Part shown: in pieces, positions 45,213 through 58,599 of the stretch
How positions within the stretch are numbered: the first letter of the stretch is position 1
How the letters are laid out: every line of letters begins with the position of its first letter
Assembly (NCBI GenBank): GCA_029721435.1
Contig: CM056583.1
Span: forward strand, 46,963,120 to 47,027,119
Length of the DNA: 64,000 bases
Reading direction: 5' to 3'
Source of the DNA: Gymnothorax reevesii
Taxonomy: Eukaryota > Chordata > Actinopteri > Anguilliformes > Muraenidae
The notes under the pieces: generated by a model
What the model was told of the DNA's origin: nothing
Database searches by the model: none
What the model saw: only the letters and a program-made list of their open reading frames with translations
Translations under genes and position numbers: made by a program

Positions 45213-45513
45213 TAAAATGCAGTCCTATTAAATCAGGATGTCTAGTTTTAACGGGATTGGACCTTAAAGTTTACAACCACGTGAGGTCCAATCAGACCCC
45301 AGACATATTCCTTTGAGTGCTACTCACACACCACACGTCCTACAAACATGCCTAATATTTTATTGATTTGTTAGTCTATCTTTCTACCCATGTAAAAAAG
45401 AAAAAAGTTTTGTTCAAGAACTGACACAAAAGTTAATGAAACATTTCTCCCAGGGTCCAATCAGATCCTAGAAAAATGGATACGCCTCTTAATTATTTTT
45501 ATAAGTTAAGCTG

Positions 45514-47074
45514 CAACCCCATTTCCAAAAAAGTTGGGATGCTGTGTAAAATGTAAACAAAAACAGAATGCAATGATTTTCAAATCATATAAACCCTATA
45601 TATATGAAAATAGTGCAAAGACAATATAAATGTTGAAATTGAGATATTTCATTGTTTTTTTGAAAAATATTTGCACAATTTGAATTTTATGACAGCACAT
45701 GTTTCAAGAAAGTTTGGACAGGGGCAATGTTTACCCCTGAGTTGCATCACCTTTTCTTTTAACAATACTCCTAAAAGCATTTGGGAACTGAGGTGACCAA
45801 CTGCTATAGTTTTGAAAGAAAAATGTTTTCCTATTCTTGCTTGATATAGGCTTTCGGTCGATCGACACTTTGCGGACTTCTTTGTCATTTTTTTTGTAAT
45901 GCACCAAATATTTTCAGTGGGTGACAGGTCTAGCACCCAGCCTCTTTTACTACAGAGCCATATTGTTGTACCACATGTAGAATGCTGACTTTGGCATTCT
46001 TTTTCTGAAATAAGAAAGGCCTTCCCTGTCACAGTTGTCTGGATGGCAATATATGAAACTCCAAAACCTGAATATATTGTTTCGCATTAATGGTGTCTTC
46101 ACGGATGTGCAAGTGACCCATGCTATGTGCAATAATGCATCCCCATACTACAATGGATACCGGCTTTTGAACTGTGCACTGATAACAAGCTGGATGGTCC
46201 CCCTCCTCTTCAGCCCAGAGGAGGCAGCGTTCATAATTTCCTGAAATTATTACACATTTTTGATCAGTCAGACCACAGGGCAGTTTCCCATTTCGCCTCA
46301 GTCCATCTTAAATGAGCTCCGGTCCAGCGAAGGCCGTAGCATTTCTGGATTATGGTTTAATATTTGAATGGCACAGTTTTAACTTGCATTTGCTGATACA
46401 AAGACTAATGTTCACTGACAATGGTCCACAGGTGTTACTAAGCCAGTGCACTGATTTCTACTTCAGAATCCAGTCTGTTTTTAAGGCAGTGCTGCCTTGA
46501 GGTCTTCAAGATCATAGCCATTCAATAATGGTTTTCGGTCTAATCCTTTGTGTACAGAGATTTCTCTGGATGCGCTGAACCTTCTGATAATATTATGTAC
46601 TGTGAAGGATGAACTCCCCACATTCTTTGCAACTTTATGTTGCAAAACATTATTTATAATTGTAGAACTATTTGCCCATGCAGTCTTTCCCTGAGTGGTG
46701 AAGCCATTGCCATCATTATGTCTGAAAGACTTTTAAAACTTAATCATGTTACTGACCTGTTGCCAATTGATCTTATTTGCAGTGAGATGTTCCACCAGCT
46801 GTATTTTCTTTTTTCTTTTTTTGGAGGGAGGGGCTTCATTCAACTTTTCCAATCTTTTGTGGCCCCTGTCCCCAACTTTTTTGAAATGCATTGCTGGCAT
46901 CAAATTCAAAATGAGCAGGTGTTTTTTTTATTAAAATGTCTCATTTTCAACATTTGATATGTTGTCTTTGCATTATTTTCGATTAAATATAGGGTTTAAA
47001 TGATTTGCAAATCATTGCATTCTGTTTAATTGATATTTTACACACCCTCCCAACTTTTCTGGAAATGTACTTTG
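45514..47074 (-). mobile_element. Tc1-like transposon, minus-strand transposase
   Basis: The left end CAACCCCATTTCCAAAAAAG and the right end (CCCAACTTTTCTGGAAATG) belong to a Tc1 family related to the nested copy; both carry ATGATTTGCAAATCATTGCA-type sub-terminal repeats. Minus-strand pieces include VLDLSPTENIWCITKKMTKK (45.8-45.9 kb), equivalent to the SPDLSPIENIW region of the family. The gene is broken in several places. Confidence 0.82.
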
Positions 47075-48437
47075 TACTTTTATCAAAAGAAAAATTGGTG
47101 AAAGGTAATTATGAGTAGTTCCAAATAAACATGGCTTGAGGAGGTACAGCTGGGAGGTGCACAGAAAGAGAAGCACTGAGAATTATTTTAGAGGGCAATA
47201 CTGATTCAGTCAATACTGATTTGAGGACTCAGACATTTCTGGAGATGAAGTGGATCACTTGTCAGAACAGTCTGATCACGGTGACACAATGGTTGTATCA
47301 CCACAGTCAGATGAAAATCAAGACCAGGCTCTGTCCCCAAAACATTGATAACAAAGTCAGACAGGAATGTTCCACCTGTAAGAAGTCAGTGTACCCTACC
47401 CACAGGAAGCTACAGGTTGTTTGAGACAGTTGTTCTTAGATATCTAGTTCTAAATGTTTGTTTATACAAATAATACATTTCAAAAATCAAGCATCCTCAG
47501 CAAATGAAAAAGGTATTTCTGATTAACAGGAAAACAGGAAAAATATTCTCCAATTTGTGTTTTGTTCATGTGACTTGGAAGACATACAGAAGCACTTTTC
47601 AGAGGAAGAATTGTGATTTTCTGTGCTAATATTTGCTGAGATGGTCAAAAAATATGTTTGCATTGTTCAGTGTCAAAAATTGTTCTTAATTTATTCTTTA
47701 TAAGTAAAATTAAGGTGCAAAATGGCGTGGTAGAATGAGAGCTAAAAGAGCCCATGAGGATCGTAAGATCTGAAAAAATAGCACGTGGCAACACTTCTTT
47801 GAGTCCCAATAAGGAAATGGCTTAACCAAATGAAACCTACAGACCAAAATATGGTGTCAACAATTGCAGCAGCAGAATTCACACCTTTTACATTCAGGAC
47901 TGTTTTAAATTCTAGTAGAGATCTTAAAGTTTCCAATGACCCTAAAACATGTCCTGTGAATTGGAGGGAAATGTGTAAAAAATGGTGCACAAAATCTAAA
48001 TAATTTCTATTTGATCATGTGATGCTGAAACCTTAAATCATGGTACACTGGGCTTGAATATTTCTCTCAGTATGAGTGTGATGTATTTTCAGTACAACAC
48101 TGCAACTGCAAATACAGAATGTGCATGTGACATTGTCCTACAACATAAAAAAGCTTTCTCTGACTTTGAACCTACTTAGGAGAAAAACTTAAGTGAAAAG
48201 TGAGAGTTTAAATGGTCAATCATATCCCAAGGGCTAGTTTCAGGGTTACGGTTACAATTGGGCTTCAGGTTAGGACTATTTCTGGTTTGAAGGATAGGTA
48301 TTTAAGTTAGACTCTTAGAAATTTTGGGGAGGTTTGATGGTTTGGGTGAGGGTTAGGGTTTGGGAAGCATTCAGGTTCATTTTAGGTTTGTGGGTTTGGA
48401 AGTAGGATTTTGGAAAAAAAAATAATTTTAGGCCCAT

Positions 48438-48476
<39 letters not shown>

Positions 48477-49195
48477 CGTGCTTGTGTGTGTCTGTGCGTG
48501 TGCACGTGTGAGCATGCTAGCATGTGTGTGTTGATTATTCATCTTACTAACACTGACATTTTTGGTAGCATGCATTCAATTCAAGGAAATTATATGCCAA
48601 CTGCTAATTCTGCGCATTGTATTTTATGTTTGTGGACATTAAGAATTTTTGGGCCTAAAGCAGAAAGACACAACAGTACAGATAAGTTTTACGTGCACAA
48701 CAGTAATATTTTCATAGCATATGCCTTGGACGAATTACAAAATCAATTTATCACGTTTAACAAATTCTTCAGCTCCTAATTAGTCTCCCCAATACATGCA
48801 TTATATAATTCATTTTGGTTCCCATACAAAGGTCAAGTGAGGAACCAGGAACTAAGGGTCAGGAGGGCAAATTTTCAGCAACCGCACAAACAACCTAAAC
48901 ATAACTGATGACATCAGGTTTAACGAATTTCAATTCCTGGATGACAGTTCAACACTAATCCCACTTCCATGCCGGATTTCTAAAACAAGGCGGGCAGGCT
49001 GGCAACTAGACATCAACACCGGATTGAGGAAATTGACGAGGGCAAGCCATGTGCAAAACAAACTTGTTTAAAACTGTAAACCATGTAACCTGATGTGCTT
49101 ATTCTGACCATCCAAGTGGGCGCCGTCTGCTCCTCGGTGTTGAAACCCCAAAAAGCGCAATTAAACTGTATCTGCGATAAAGCACCATCTTCATC
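47075..49195. other. esm1 upstream region; no other gene recognised
   Basis: No exon is recognised. There is degenerate GGTTAGGG/GGTTTGGG-like sequence at 48237-48410 and a (TG)n/(CG)n run at 48440-48530. Just upstream of esm1 (48960-49195) no TATA box is evident. A few GGAA/TTCC words (for example CACTTCCATGCCGGAT near 48962) could bind ETS factors, which are known regulators of mammalian ESM1, but such short words are not proof. Confidence 0.5.
48440..48530. repeat. (TG)n/(CG)n microsatellite
   Basis: About 14 TG units run into a CGCGCGCG block and then degenerate TG-rich sequence. Alternating purine-pyrimidine of this kind can adopt Z-DNA. Cys-Val and Thr-His repeat peptides across it are artefacts. 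Confidence 0.92.
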
Positions 49196-49502
49196 ATGCA
49201 TATTTTCCTTTTCACCGTATTTTGTGCGATGGGGCTGCAAGTGGTAGATGGCTGGGGGGCGAGTGCCAAGTATGCAGTCAATTGTCCTGAGCGCTGTAAC
49301 GTGGCTTTGTGCGGCGGAACTCAAAGGTGCAAGCGGACGGTTCTGGATGATTGCGGTTGCTGCCAGGTCTGTGCCGCGGGCAGAGGAGAGCATTGTTACC
49401 GCACTGTATCGGGAATGCATGGCGTGAAGTGTGGACCTGGACTGTTCTGCGAGTTCTACAAAGACGAGGACGACTACGGAGACGAGTACGGCATTTGCAA
49501 AG
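49196..49502 (+). CDS. esm1: esm1 exon 1: signal peptide and IGFBP-like domain
   Basis: ESM1 (endocan) is a secreted dermatan/chondroitin-sulfate proteoglycan made by activated and angiogenic endothelium. This exon gives residues 1-102 plus one base. A hydrophobic signal peptide (MHIFLFTVFCAMGLQVVDG) is probably cleaved near residue 19. The cysteine-rich IGFBP-like domain follows: VNCPERC, then RCKRTVLDDCGCCQVCAAGR, CYRTVSGM and KCGPGLFC, nearly the same as human. The exon contributes 12 of the 18 mature cysteines. An acidic stretch (DEDDYGDEYG) precedes the donor AAAG|GTAGGT. The ATG was chosen because it directly begins a signal peptide. Phase 1 at the donor fits exon 2. The open frame after 49502 is intron read-through. 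Confidence 0.97.
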
Positions 49503-50589
49503 GTAGGTATTCTTCAATTTATCGTGACTCACCAGCAGTGCGGATTGAATGCATGGTTTTCAGTGACTGTAGCCTGTAGATGTATTATACATCCATAAAT
49601 TAACTGCAAAGGCAATATACCACACATAATGCGTATTTTATTACATTTTTGGCTATTGTGTAATTATAAGATCTTGGCCACTGAGCAGCTATCCCGATTG
49701 TAGCAATTCGTTTCTCACCTCAAGCGATTTCACTCGACACGAGTTTCAAAAACGATGCTTGTTTAAGACTTCGTTGTAGCCTGCTATTGATGAGTAGCCT
49801 AGTATTGCCAGTATTACTTACTTAAATAACATTTAAGATGAACAAGATGGCTGGGCGCATTAGGTTTTAACTGTAAATTTTTGTTGCGATCAACTCCGTT
49901 CGAGAATTCCGTGTCCTGTGAATGGTATGAGTTAATTCATTCAGATGATCATTTATTAGTTTATGAGCGCTGGAGGGTCGCGTCTTGGCGCAATTTTGAG
50001 GCACCATTTCGGAAAAGAAATGGACCAAAAACGGAAGAGAAATCTTTCTATATTCTGTTTAGTGTAATGTATTCGCACATGTTCATGCATACAGGCAAGC
50101 GCAACTTTTCGGGAATAACTCGGATGGTAAACTTATGGTTAAAAGTTCATAGCCTAAAAGACGATGCCGTCCATTTTTCGGCCGATATGCCACATGATTC
50201 AACCTACTGCTAACGTTAATGGGATTTGCTTGGCATGAAATAAGGCTTGACTCCATACCGCCAGCTCCGTGCTTGCTTGGAAAATGAGATAAGCTACATC
50301 AGTAAAATATGATTTAATTATTTCCCGACAATATGTTAATGTTGCATTGACGATACACCTGTTCAAGCATTTAAGTGGCCGCAAATTGATTGAGACCAAC
50401 TCTCTTTCCAACTTTCAAAAATATTAAGCTGTAGCCTATAGACACATAAAATACAATTGTTTCAAGGCAGGCAGAGAATAAAAACAATTCAGCATCTTGG
50501 GACTTTGGGATCATAATCATGGATCCGCGATAGTTTTCCTATCTGGAGAAAGTCTAGAAATTCCGTTCCCTTCTTCTTCAATCTAACAG

Positions 50590-50748
50590 ATTGCATGTAT
50601 GGAACATATGGGGTGGAGTGCCGCAAAACCTGCGACTGCAAGGCAGGTGGAATCTGTGACAGGATAACTGGAGCCTGTCTCTCCTTTAGATTCCTTGCAA
50701 AGATGGCATCAATGCAGGGCAGCAATCCGAATGCTCAGGTTTTGACAA
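50590..50748 (+). CDS. esm1: esm1 exon 2: second cysteine-rich part
   Basis: This 159-nt exon runs from acceptor TCTAACAG|AT to donor ACAA|GTAAGT, in phase 1 at both ends. It supplies the remaining six mature cysteines in DCMYGTYGVECRKTCDCK and GGICDRITGACLSF, aligning with human DCPYGTFGMDCRETCNCQ and GICDRGTGKCLKF. The phenylalanine-rich stretch after it (FRFLAK) corresponds to the FPFF region of human ESM1 but is less aromatic. Intron 1 is 1,087 bp. The stop seen past 50748 belongs to the intron. Confidence 0.96.
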
Positions 50749-50939
50749 GTAAGTATACAGTGAAGTATGTTTCAAAAGGATGTTGAAGGATGCTACATTG
50801 CATTGAAATTCAGACTGGTGTGAACTTCTGTTGTCTTTTTTTGTTGTTGTTATGACAAGAGCTGTGTTTCCGCTCCATTGTGCTATGCGGATACTTAGTC
50901 TCCACTGAGTACAAATATATATTTTCATTGTATTAGATT

Positions 50940-52142
50940 GGGGAAGCCGGGGCACAGTGAATCAGGGCTATTTTTGGAAAATTGACAAAAGGAATCACTG
51001 GTATGACATCATCATTTTTTGTTTTTGGAGAATACCCATCCATGACAGTTTAGTTAATTCGTTTGGATTATCTGCGGACAGAAAAACAAGGTAAAGTATG
51101 TTTTTGCACATGTAAAGTAAATTTCCATGGCTTCTGATCGTGTGCCATATCTTATCGATCATCTGGAAGAAATAAATCCATCATGATGCAGCATTTGGAA
51201 CACATATTTGTCACAATACTGAGTTGGCGTTTTCTTGAAACCAAAGTAACATGTGACCTTGAGAGACAGTTTTAGGTAATGAAAGCACATGGGGCACAGT
51301 GAATCAGGACACAGTGAATCATTGGAAAGGTGATTCACTGTATCCCAGTAGGAAACATGTGGGCCCAGATTCTGTTTGAATAAAGAATAACATGGGAATT
51401 GGCAGATATTGTGATGTTCAGTACAACTATAGTCAGTACTGGGACTATGCAGAATGTGGCCAAGGAAATCATGAGGTCCACTGGAAATCGTGGCAGTTGT
51501 TAGCCTGACTCGCCCTTAAAGGACTAAACAGTCGGCAGTACAAACATGACTTGCAAATTAGGTATTGGCATTAACTTTTGAAATTAAGTGTTTTGGACTT
51601 TGTCCTGTTGAAGATTGTTCATAAATATTTTACTTTCTAACCATTGAATCATCAATTATCTTTCAGCTTAGAAGTCCACTGGAAAAATTAGATGTTGTTG
51701 GTCAGACACCCATCTTCGAGCATTGAACAATCAGCAATATTAACATGACTTGTGAATTTAAGGGTTTTGGACTCAGTGTCCTGTTGGGAAGAAAGAAAGG
51801 ATCTGTCATTCAACCTAAATTGCATTTGTTTACTTTAAAGGTTAAATAAAAGTTGATTAAAGCAAATTTAGTGGCATTCCATTCATGTTAATGGAGTGAT
51901 TCACTGTGCCCTGAAAGCCGATTCACTCTACCCCAGTACTGGGGCACAAATAATCACTCAAAATCTGTTTTTCAAAACCCTCTCATCAGAGTTAAGCAAG
52001 AGTTAGCAAAGATCTGCTGCCTTATATTAATGCACAACACCGCCCTCCTTCAGGTGTAGGATGATATGGAATTATTATCACTCTCAGGACAGAAAAAAAT
52101 CAACGAAACAACTTTTCTGATTCACTGTGCCCCGGCTTCCCC
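50940..52142. mobile_element. DNA element with CACAGTGAATCA repeats in esm1 intron 2
   Basis: The left end GGGGAAGCCGGGGCACAGTG continues AATCA, and the right end is its exact mirror, ending GGCTTCCCC. Inside are further copies of GGGCACAGTGAATCA-like words in both orientations (about 51290, 51325, 51895-51945). No open frame of note is present. It is a non-autonomous element of unassigned type, occupying most of intron 2 between sound splice sites, so esm1 splicing need not be affected. Confidence 0.7.
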
Positions 52143-52291
52143 TGCTCGTAAAAAATATATGTAAAAACACCATTGGTCTTCTAGGTATCAAAAGGAGAGA
52201 GCACATTTATTTGGTTGGTATAAGGTAATGTTAAGGATATTCATGTCAGGAAAAAAATAATAATTGGCACAATGCATCTTCTCAATTTCAG

Positions 52292-52380
52292 GAAATGAAG
52301 GATCTGGAGACAGCAGTAGTTTGACTGGACATTTGCTAACGGAGAAATCCTCCACTCCAAAGAGGCTAAACCCACGCTGA
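52292..52380 (+). CDS. esm1: esm1 exon 3: glycanated C terminus
   Basis: The exon follows acceptor CAATTTCAG|GA and ends at TGA (52378-52380). It completes the split Arg codon and adds the C-terminal tail. The segment NEGSGDSSSLTG corresponds to human EHDMASGDGNIV, whose Ser in the SGD motif carries the single glycosaminoglycan chain, and the chain ends RLNPR where human ends WLNPR. The three exons total 555 nt, giving 184 residues, the same as human. The exon is too short to appear as a long open frame. With all phases, splice sites and cysteines intact, the gene looks functional. Confidence 0.94.
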
Positions 52381-53173
52381 CAGGCATTGCATGGACTTCG
52401 AATATTCAGTGATGATGTAGCAAGATATTTAATTAAATGATTTAAATATATATATTTTATTATTTTAAAACAGTGCAAATTAATCATACTGAGAGTTTTT
52501 ATAAAATGTCCGAGAATGTTTATGTCTGTTGTGTTTGTGTTTTACATCAATGCAAATCCATCTTCTGCTATTTTAATAATTGTACATACTGGTGACCTGA
52601 ATATAACTTTAATCTATTCCCTGAATTCTGAGTCTTTCTGATTTGGAGGCCTATTGACTTCGGACAAACTCAACTTGAAAATAATGCCGGGACCAAACGG
52701 ATTGTTCTTGTTTCTGATCAACATCAATGAGCATGTTGTTTTGTCAACATTTTTCTTAATTATTACAGTAACACTGCAGTGACTGCACACCGTATTTTGC
52801 AATTCACAAAACCATTCAGTCCATCAAGCATATAACTGAAATTTGCCTTGACCTCGTTCTGATTCAGCGTTTGTGTCTCTTATAAATTCCACTGTGATGT
52901 TTCACCGTTACTTCATAAGGTTATAAAATGTTAATTAGGAATGCAACTCCTTGGGTCTAATCTTGTGCATTTCCCATATACGCAAAGGGAATCTGAGGAA
53001 CTGGACATTTCAGATCATTACAATGTGACCAAAAGCATTTCAATATTGATTGATTTTAATACTGCATCTATTCATTGTGTCAACTTATCTTAATAAAGGT
53101 TTCATTTCTCCAACAGCTCTAGATACATCATTAGATAAATTCTCCTTTTACTAATGTATGGTGTTGCAATAAA
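52381..53173 (+). promoter_or_regulatory. esm1: esm1 3' UTR and polyadenylation signal
   Basis: AATAAA hexamers occur at about 53092-53097 and 53168-53173; the latter (GCAATAAAATC) is followed by a T-rich stretch. A 3' UTR of about 0.8 kb results. Human ESM1 also has a long 3' UTR. The exact cleavage site is inferred. Confidence 0.5.
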
Positions 53174-56100
53174 ATCAAAGTACTTTCTGAACTTGGAATG
53201 CTGTTCTTGTTTTTTTGTTTTTTTTGTCTTTTTGTTCCTCAGAAATATTGGTAATTTTCTCAAATAAAACGTGTTTTTCATTAACCCCAATTTTATTAGA
53301 AGTATTGCGTGACTTGTGAACTTCCACTGTGGCATTTTTGTATTTTGTTAAGTCTTTTTTTTGTTTGTTTGCAAAATCAATCAAGCCTTGATTGCAATGA
53401 GTCCTGTAGCTACAAATAGATTACTGAAGACAAGACCAGGACCCTAGCCACTAATAATTCCCTTTTAAATTGCATGTGGTGGGACAGCTACTCATAGCAA
53501 TGTATGGTCATTTATTCCTGACGTAAAATAGTGCATTATGAGGCTTGACCGCACAATAGTTTTTTTCATTATTATTATGTATGTAGCAAGTTAGCATTTA
53601 CCATTTAAACCTCAGCATTCAGGCCAAAACTGAAGGCCAATGAATCACTACCTCTAGCATTACACGCATTTAATGGTAAATACAGTATCCCATATGACGA
53701 TACTTCAGTGAAGTTAATTCAGTAACATTGTAGGGGTAAAAATATTTGTTATCACCTTCACCTCAGCTTTCATGCAGCTTGTTTTTCAGCATCCAGCATG
53801 TTTATTTCCTGTGCTTCCTGACACCTGTGAAAATGTTCATACTTCCTGTTGTTGTTGTGTCTGCACAGGACAGGATTTTTTAAAGCTGGAATGTGTCAAG
53901 TGACACACGTCATCACAGGACTGTCGCAGTAGCTATAGCCTACACACTTCCGCTGGACTTTATCACGATTCTTTCCTGATGCGCAGTTAAATACCTGAAC
54001 ACTTTACTTGCAGGCTTTTAGGGGTAGTATACAATATCAGGGAGAGACTGTAAATACATAATCCTGTTTCAAAAGGCTATGAACATTAAATTCAAAATAA
54101 TTGCATTGTGTGGCAAAACACCGCACATAAAAATGCCACAACAAATGTTTAAGTTATGCCTATTATGACAGTAAGCACTGTTAGCATTTTACTGCATGAA
54201 ACAGCAAGAGCTCGTATTCATATGAAAGGAGGGAAAAATTTAATGGCGTCTCACAGATTGAGATTTTATTTTGTGGCCTTCCATGACTATTTGCAGAATT
54301 TGTTGAAAGATTCTGAGCCTTACCAGCCTGTTAAGGGAGTGGTACTTACTTTAGCGATCTATTCTTGAATTTAATTCTGGATTTTCCTCTGTTTCCCCTG
54401 TGTCTTCTCTCTCAGCCTTTACCATGCGGGCATCTTTCAGTCTCTGCCATCCATATGTTTATTTCAGCTGAAACTGGGAGGGTGAACTCATCACTCGCAT
54501 CGACATCGTGACTCACTTGAACAAAATTATCAAAAATTCATCGAGGATAACTTTAAGTACTTGGTAATATAAATGCAATATGGAGTTTAATAATTGGTGG
54601 AGAAAATTGCAATGGTTTACTGACAAATTATGATGACAAAGAATATTTTTAAAAATACTGCTATCAGAAATTGGTCTCAATCAAAATTATATACAAAACA
54701 CAAGGACAATGTATATTACAATACAAGCAATCAGTGACTGTGGTCAATCAGTCGGGAAAAAATCAGAAAAATATCATTATATTTTTTCCATCCCTATTAT
54801 ACTTTGTATTAAGCATTTGCAGCTAAAAGAAATTCAGGGCCTCTGGGTCTATTTTATTAAAAAGCATCTGCATGCGCATTATTTGTTTGGACAATGACTT
54901 GCTGCAAACTGTAACGAAGGATAATAGCAAGCATTGATGGGCTGAATGGCCTGCCTCACCGCTCTGTCATCACTCGCAACTGTTATTTTATCATATATTG
55001 TACAATAATATGAAAATACTGAAAACTTGTACAAAAATAACTTGTGTAAATAAGCTCAATGCCACAAGGTCAGGCCGTAATAGTGTGGTCAAAAAGGATC
55101 TTTTATGTCAGTGAATAGTTTCCAGAATGTTTGAGTCAATAGAAAAGCAGTATTTTGTAACAGAAACAGGTCAATGCTCAACATTTTTGAAAGAGGGAGG
55201 AAAAATCTGATGAACTCTAATTTGGGACAAATTGCACAGAATAATCAAGAAAGAGTGACCCATGAGTACAGCATAGTTGTGGAAACTATCATATAAGTGT
55301 TGGTTGTGAACATTTAGAGCCACGTGATGTCTCCTGGAGGAAAAAAAATCCCTAGAATATATGCTACAGTTATGGAGAAATGTGGATGTTTAAAGAACTA
55401 ATTAAAGATTGAGAATTTTTAAACAAAAGGTGACCAAATTCTTGACAGCTTAAGAATTTTGGTTTTACAAAACGTCTTCCCTGGCCATGTACAGGGTCCA
55501 ATACACAAACAGTTACAGAGACTTTAGCTTCCGTGTGCCAACATTTGGAAATTCCCATGGGTGACATCACATAAATGTTTATTGGAATCCTGCCCAACGT
55601 TTGCGCATGTAATAGCCATGCATGAATCTACCAATACCTTTAGGGAAAGTCTGCGTTAATGCAAATGTGACTGCACAACCTTTTCACTTCTCATCATCAT
55701 AAAATAAAAAATACACGGGGTGGATAAGACATTGGCTCAAACACAAAATTGCTTCAACTTTGAAGTATCAAAACCAGGGTTAAAAATAATTTTACTCAGG
55801 TCATTGTCAGTCATTTGAATGCTAATCTGCAACCTGTGTTTGCAATAGGTCCACTTATTTAAGGTGGCAAGGGGACCTGAGTCAAAAAAGAGACAAAGAT
55901 ACCAATCACCAAAAAAGCAGAAACAGTAAAAGAGGAACTGTGGCTGTACGCAAAGCTCTCCCAGGTCAGAAGGACACTTTGTGGGGCAGGTGCTAATAAG
56001 CCACAGAACTAAAGCTCTAAAGATCTGCACAAAATTGAATCAAGCCATAACTGAACCAGTGTGAAAAACAGTGTATTGTGATCTTTGCAAGTTTCAGTCT

Positions 56101-58599
56101 TATGTTCTTTTTTCAAATGCCCAAATCAGTACTAATCACCCATAAAGATTCTGGTATCGAAATTCAAGTTGGAACCAAAACAATTCAGTAGATACAGTGG
56201 TCCCCAAGGACAAGGTCTGGACCACTACTCCTAAAGATGAGCAAGTTGTAGTGAAGAGTTTGAAATACGCTCCAGTTCAGCAGCAGATCCAGGATCCTCC
56301 CAAATCCACAGATCGACTCAGATTGGATTCTTACATGCACTTACCGGTCCCAGTAGCATTGACCATATGATTGACACATTGCTGAGTGTTCATCAGAGTT
56401 ACGACAATGTGCATATGTTAAGCAAAGCAGTGGTAACACACCTGTTTGCCGACACAGCAACTATATTTCTCCAGCATGACATCCGATAAATTATCATTCC
56501 TTATGAATGTCTGTCATTAGTCTGTCATCTCAGTTGTCTTACATTAGTCTGTCATCTCAGTTCCTTCAGTGAGATATTTTTCTCAAATGTTAATTGTCGG
56601 TCAAAAAGAGCTATTTTGCTATTCAAAAAAAATAAAAAATATCTGCCTAGTTTTAGTGATCTACTTCAAGCATTTTTTGAGGATTCAGTTTCATTTAATT
56701 GCATTTTCATAAACAGTAACGACTCAAAATAAAACAAAAAAACTGAGCTTTCGCAAAAAAAAAAAAAAATTAAATAAGCTGCAAGGCCATCTTTTCAGGA
56801 AACGCAGCTTAGGTGTTCTTACCACGGGGTGAATTCGTGCAAGTACAATTCGTCAAAAAGGTCTTTTGTGTGCAGGGACATTGTTAGGAACACTTCCCAG
56901 AAGACATCCTTAGAGTACAAAACTGAACTCCATCACTGCATGCAAACAGCCTTGACCTGGTTGACCAAGGCGTAACCTTGCGTGTCCGTAATCGGCTCCA
57001 TAACAAGTGAATGGACAGTTGGGTGCGATAAGACAGATCTCCATAGGGTGGCGTAAATGGGGTCCAGGCTCGCACGTTCATTCCATTCCCTTGAGAACCA
57101 AGAGGCAGGGAGTTTACAACCAAACAAAAGCTGGCTGAACAACAGGAAAGCATTGGTGAGAAATACTCTTTATCTCACTACCCGAGCACGTCAGCACCGC
57201 CTTCAGAAACAAAGGTGCAGCAATGGTGTAGTAAATAACCTTGATTTACAACGCAGGTCCTCTGTGATATTTACAGTAGACCCACTTTAACAGGTTGTTT
57301 ATTAGCATGGCAAAACCGATCATGAATGACAAGAAGTGGTGAACTTCGAGGAAATGAAGTGATGTCTGGGTTTATTGCTAAAACAACAATGAATCGGATA
57401 TCTAAATAGGGGATTAAAAAAGGAAACTGATTGGGCCTGGAATTTTGTGGCACCCTTTAAGTTGGCACTTGTTTTCCCATCATTCCTTTAAATCCTAAAA
57501 CAGAAACAATGTTGTGCATGCAGGCTGCCATGTATTATAAACTCAAGTGGTCCCAAACAGACTGCCTTTTGTGCTCAGGTTGTTCTATTCTGTCCGCTAG
57601 TTGAACTCTGTGTTCTGCTAAATTCTTGTGCAATTAATTTTTTTACCAGCTAAAATGAGCTTGTTATGATAGAACATGGAGGAGGGTGACCTCATGAACT
57701 CTTGAATCCACATGCATTTACACGGTCAGAAACAGTACCTCATTTCTGCTCAACCTCAGCATGGTCCCCATTCCTGACTCAGGGAAGCACTGCCTGTGAA
57801 AAAGTTAATTCAGAGTTTCATTTAGATGTTTTTTTACTCACCTTGTCTACCAGTATACCAAGTGCCAAGGCTTTGCTGGTTTTTCAGCAATTACATAAGG
57901 TTATAAAAGTAATTCTTAGATAAAACAATTTTGAGATAAACTAAGATTTAATTTACATGAAAAGTGTTTAATCCAACTTTAAAATTAAGATTTTTACATT
58001 ATTCATTACTTAATTTGCATTCAGTCTTCAGAAAAGTTGAAAGTGAATGCAAAGAAAAATAATATATTCATTTACATGCGTGTTATCAATCAATGTTATT
58101 TTGATTTAGGAAAGGATTTTTCTTATAAAGGAAAAGGATTCTTGAAACTCCTGTACAAGGACCTTCAAATGTAATCTTCACAGCCATTTGTTCAGTGCTT
58201 TTGACTGCTTCCTTTACTCCCTAGTGAACTGGTGAAAATCTGGCAACAGCTTGTTGAAAAAGGAAAGTTTTTGCTCTGGTTCTTAGCCAGCCAAAATCCA
58301 GTTCAAATCTGGGCCAACATTTGCATCAACCTAGTCTTTTTGTCTGAACATCTCAACCGAGATTTCATCTTTTGAGGAGTTCGATTTATGTTTTTTTCTC
58401 ACTGAGCAGAGCATGAAAAGATGTACTGGTAAAAGTTACACATTCCCTTGTGGTAATTTTAAGGTTTACATTTAGTCTTTGCCATGACCCCCTCTCTCCT
58501 GTGCATGTTGCATTATGAATGGAGCTGGCATTTCGGAGCCTCAGTTTGTTGTAAACGTGTGTATGTTGACCCGAGGGTCAAACTATTTATCCCAACCCC
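53174..58599. other. No gene recognised
   Basis: I looked for esm1-neighbour exons and found none. Open frames here (up to 97 residues, e.g. 55737-56030 on the minus strand) have no recognisable domains. GGGCTGAATGGCCTGCCTCA near 54940 resembles the end of a fish SINE or LINE tail, at low confidence. Minus-strand frames at 56884-57153 overlap one another and match nothing I know. Confidence 0.5.

Noticed and set aside
48237..48410. Interstitial telomeric repeat
   Set aside because: Only scattered GGTTAGGG-like words in G/T-rich sequence; no regular TTAGGG array.
49013..49532. Minus-strand frames of 60-135 residues across esm1 exon 1
   Set aside because: They are antisense shadows of the esm1 coding exon with no homology of their own.
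56884..57153. 89-residue minus-strand frame as a possible gene
   Set aside because: Overlapping frames of similar length on the same strand, no start context, no recognised family.
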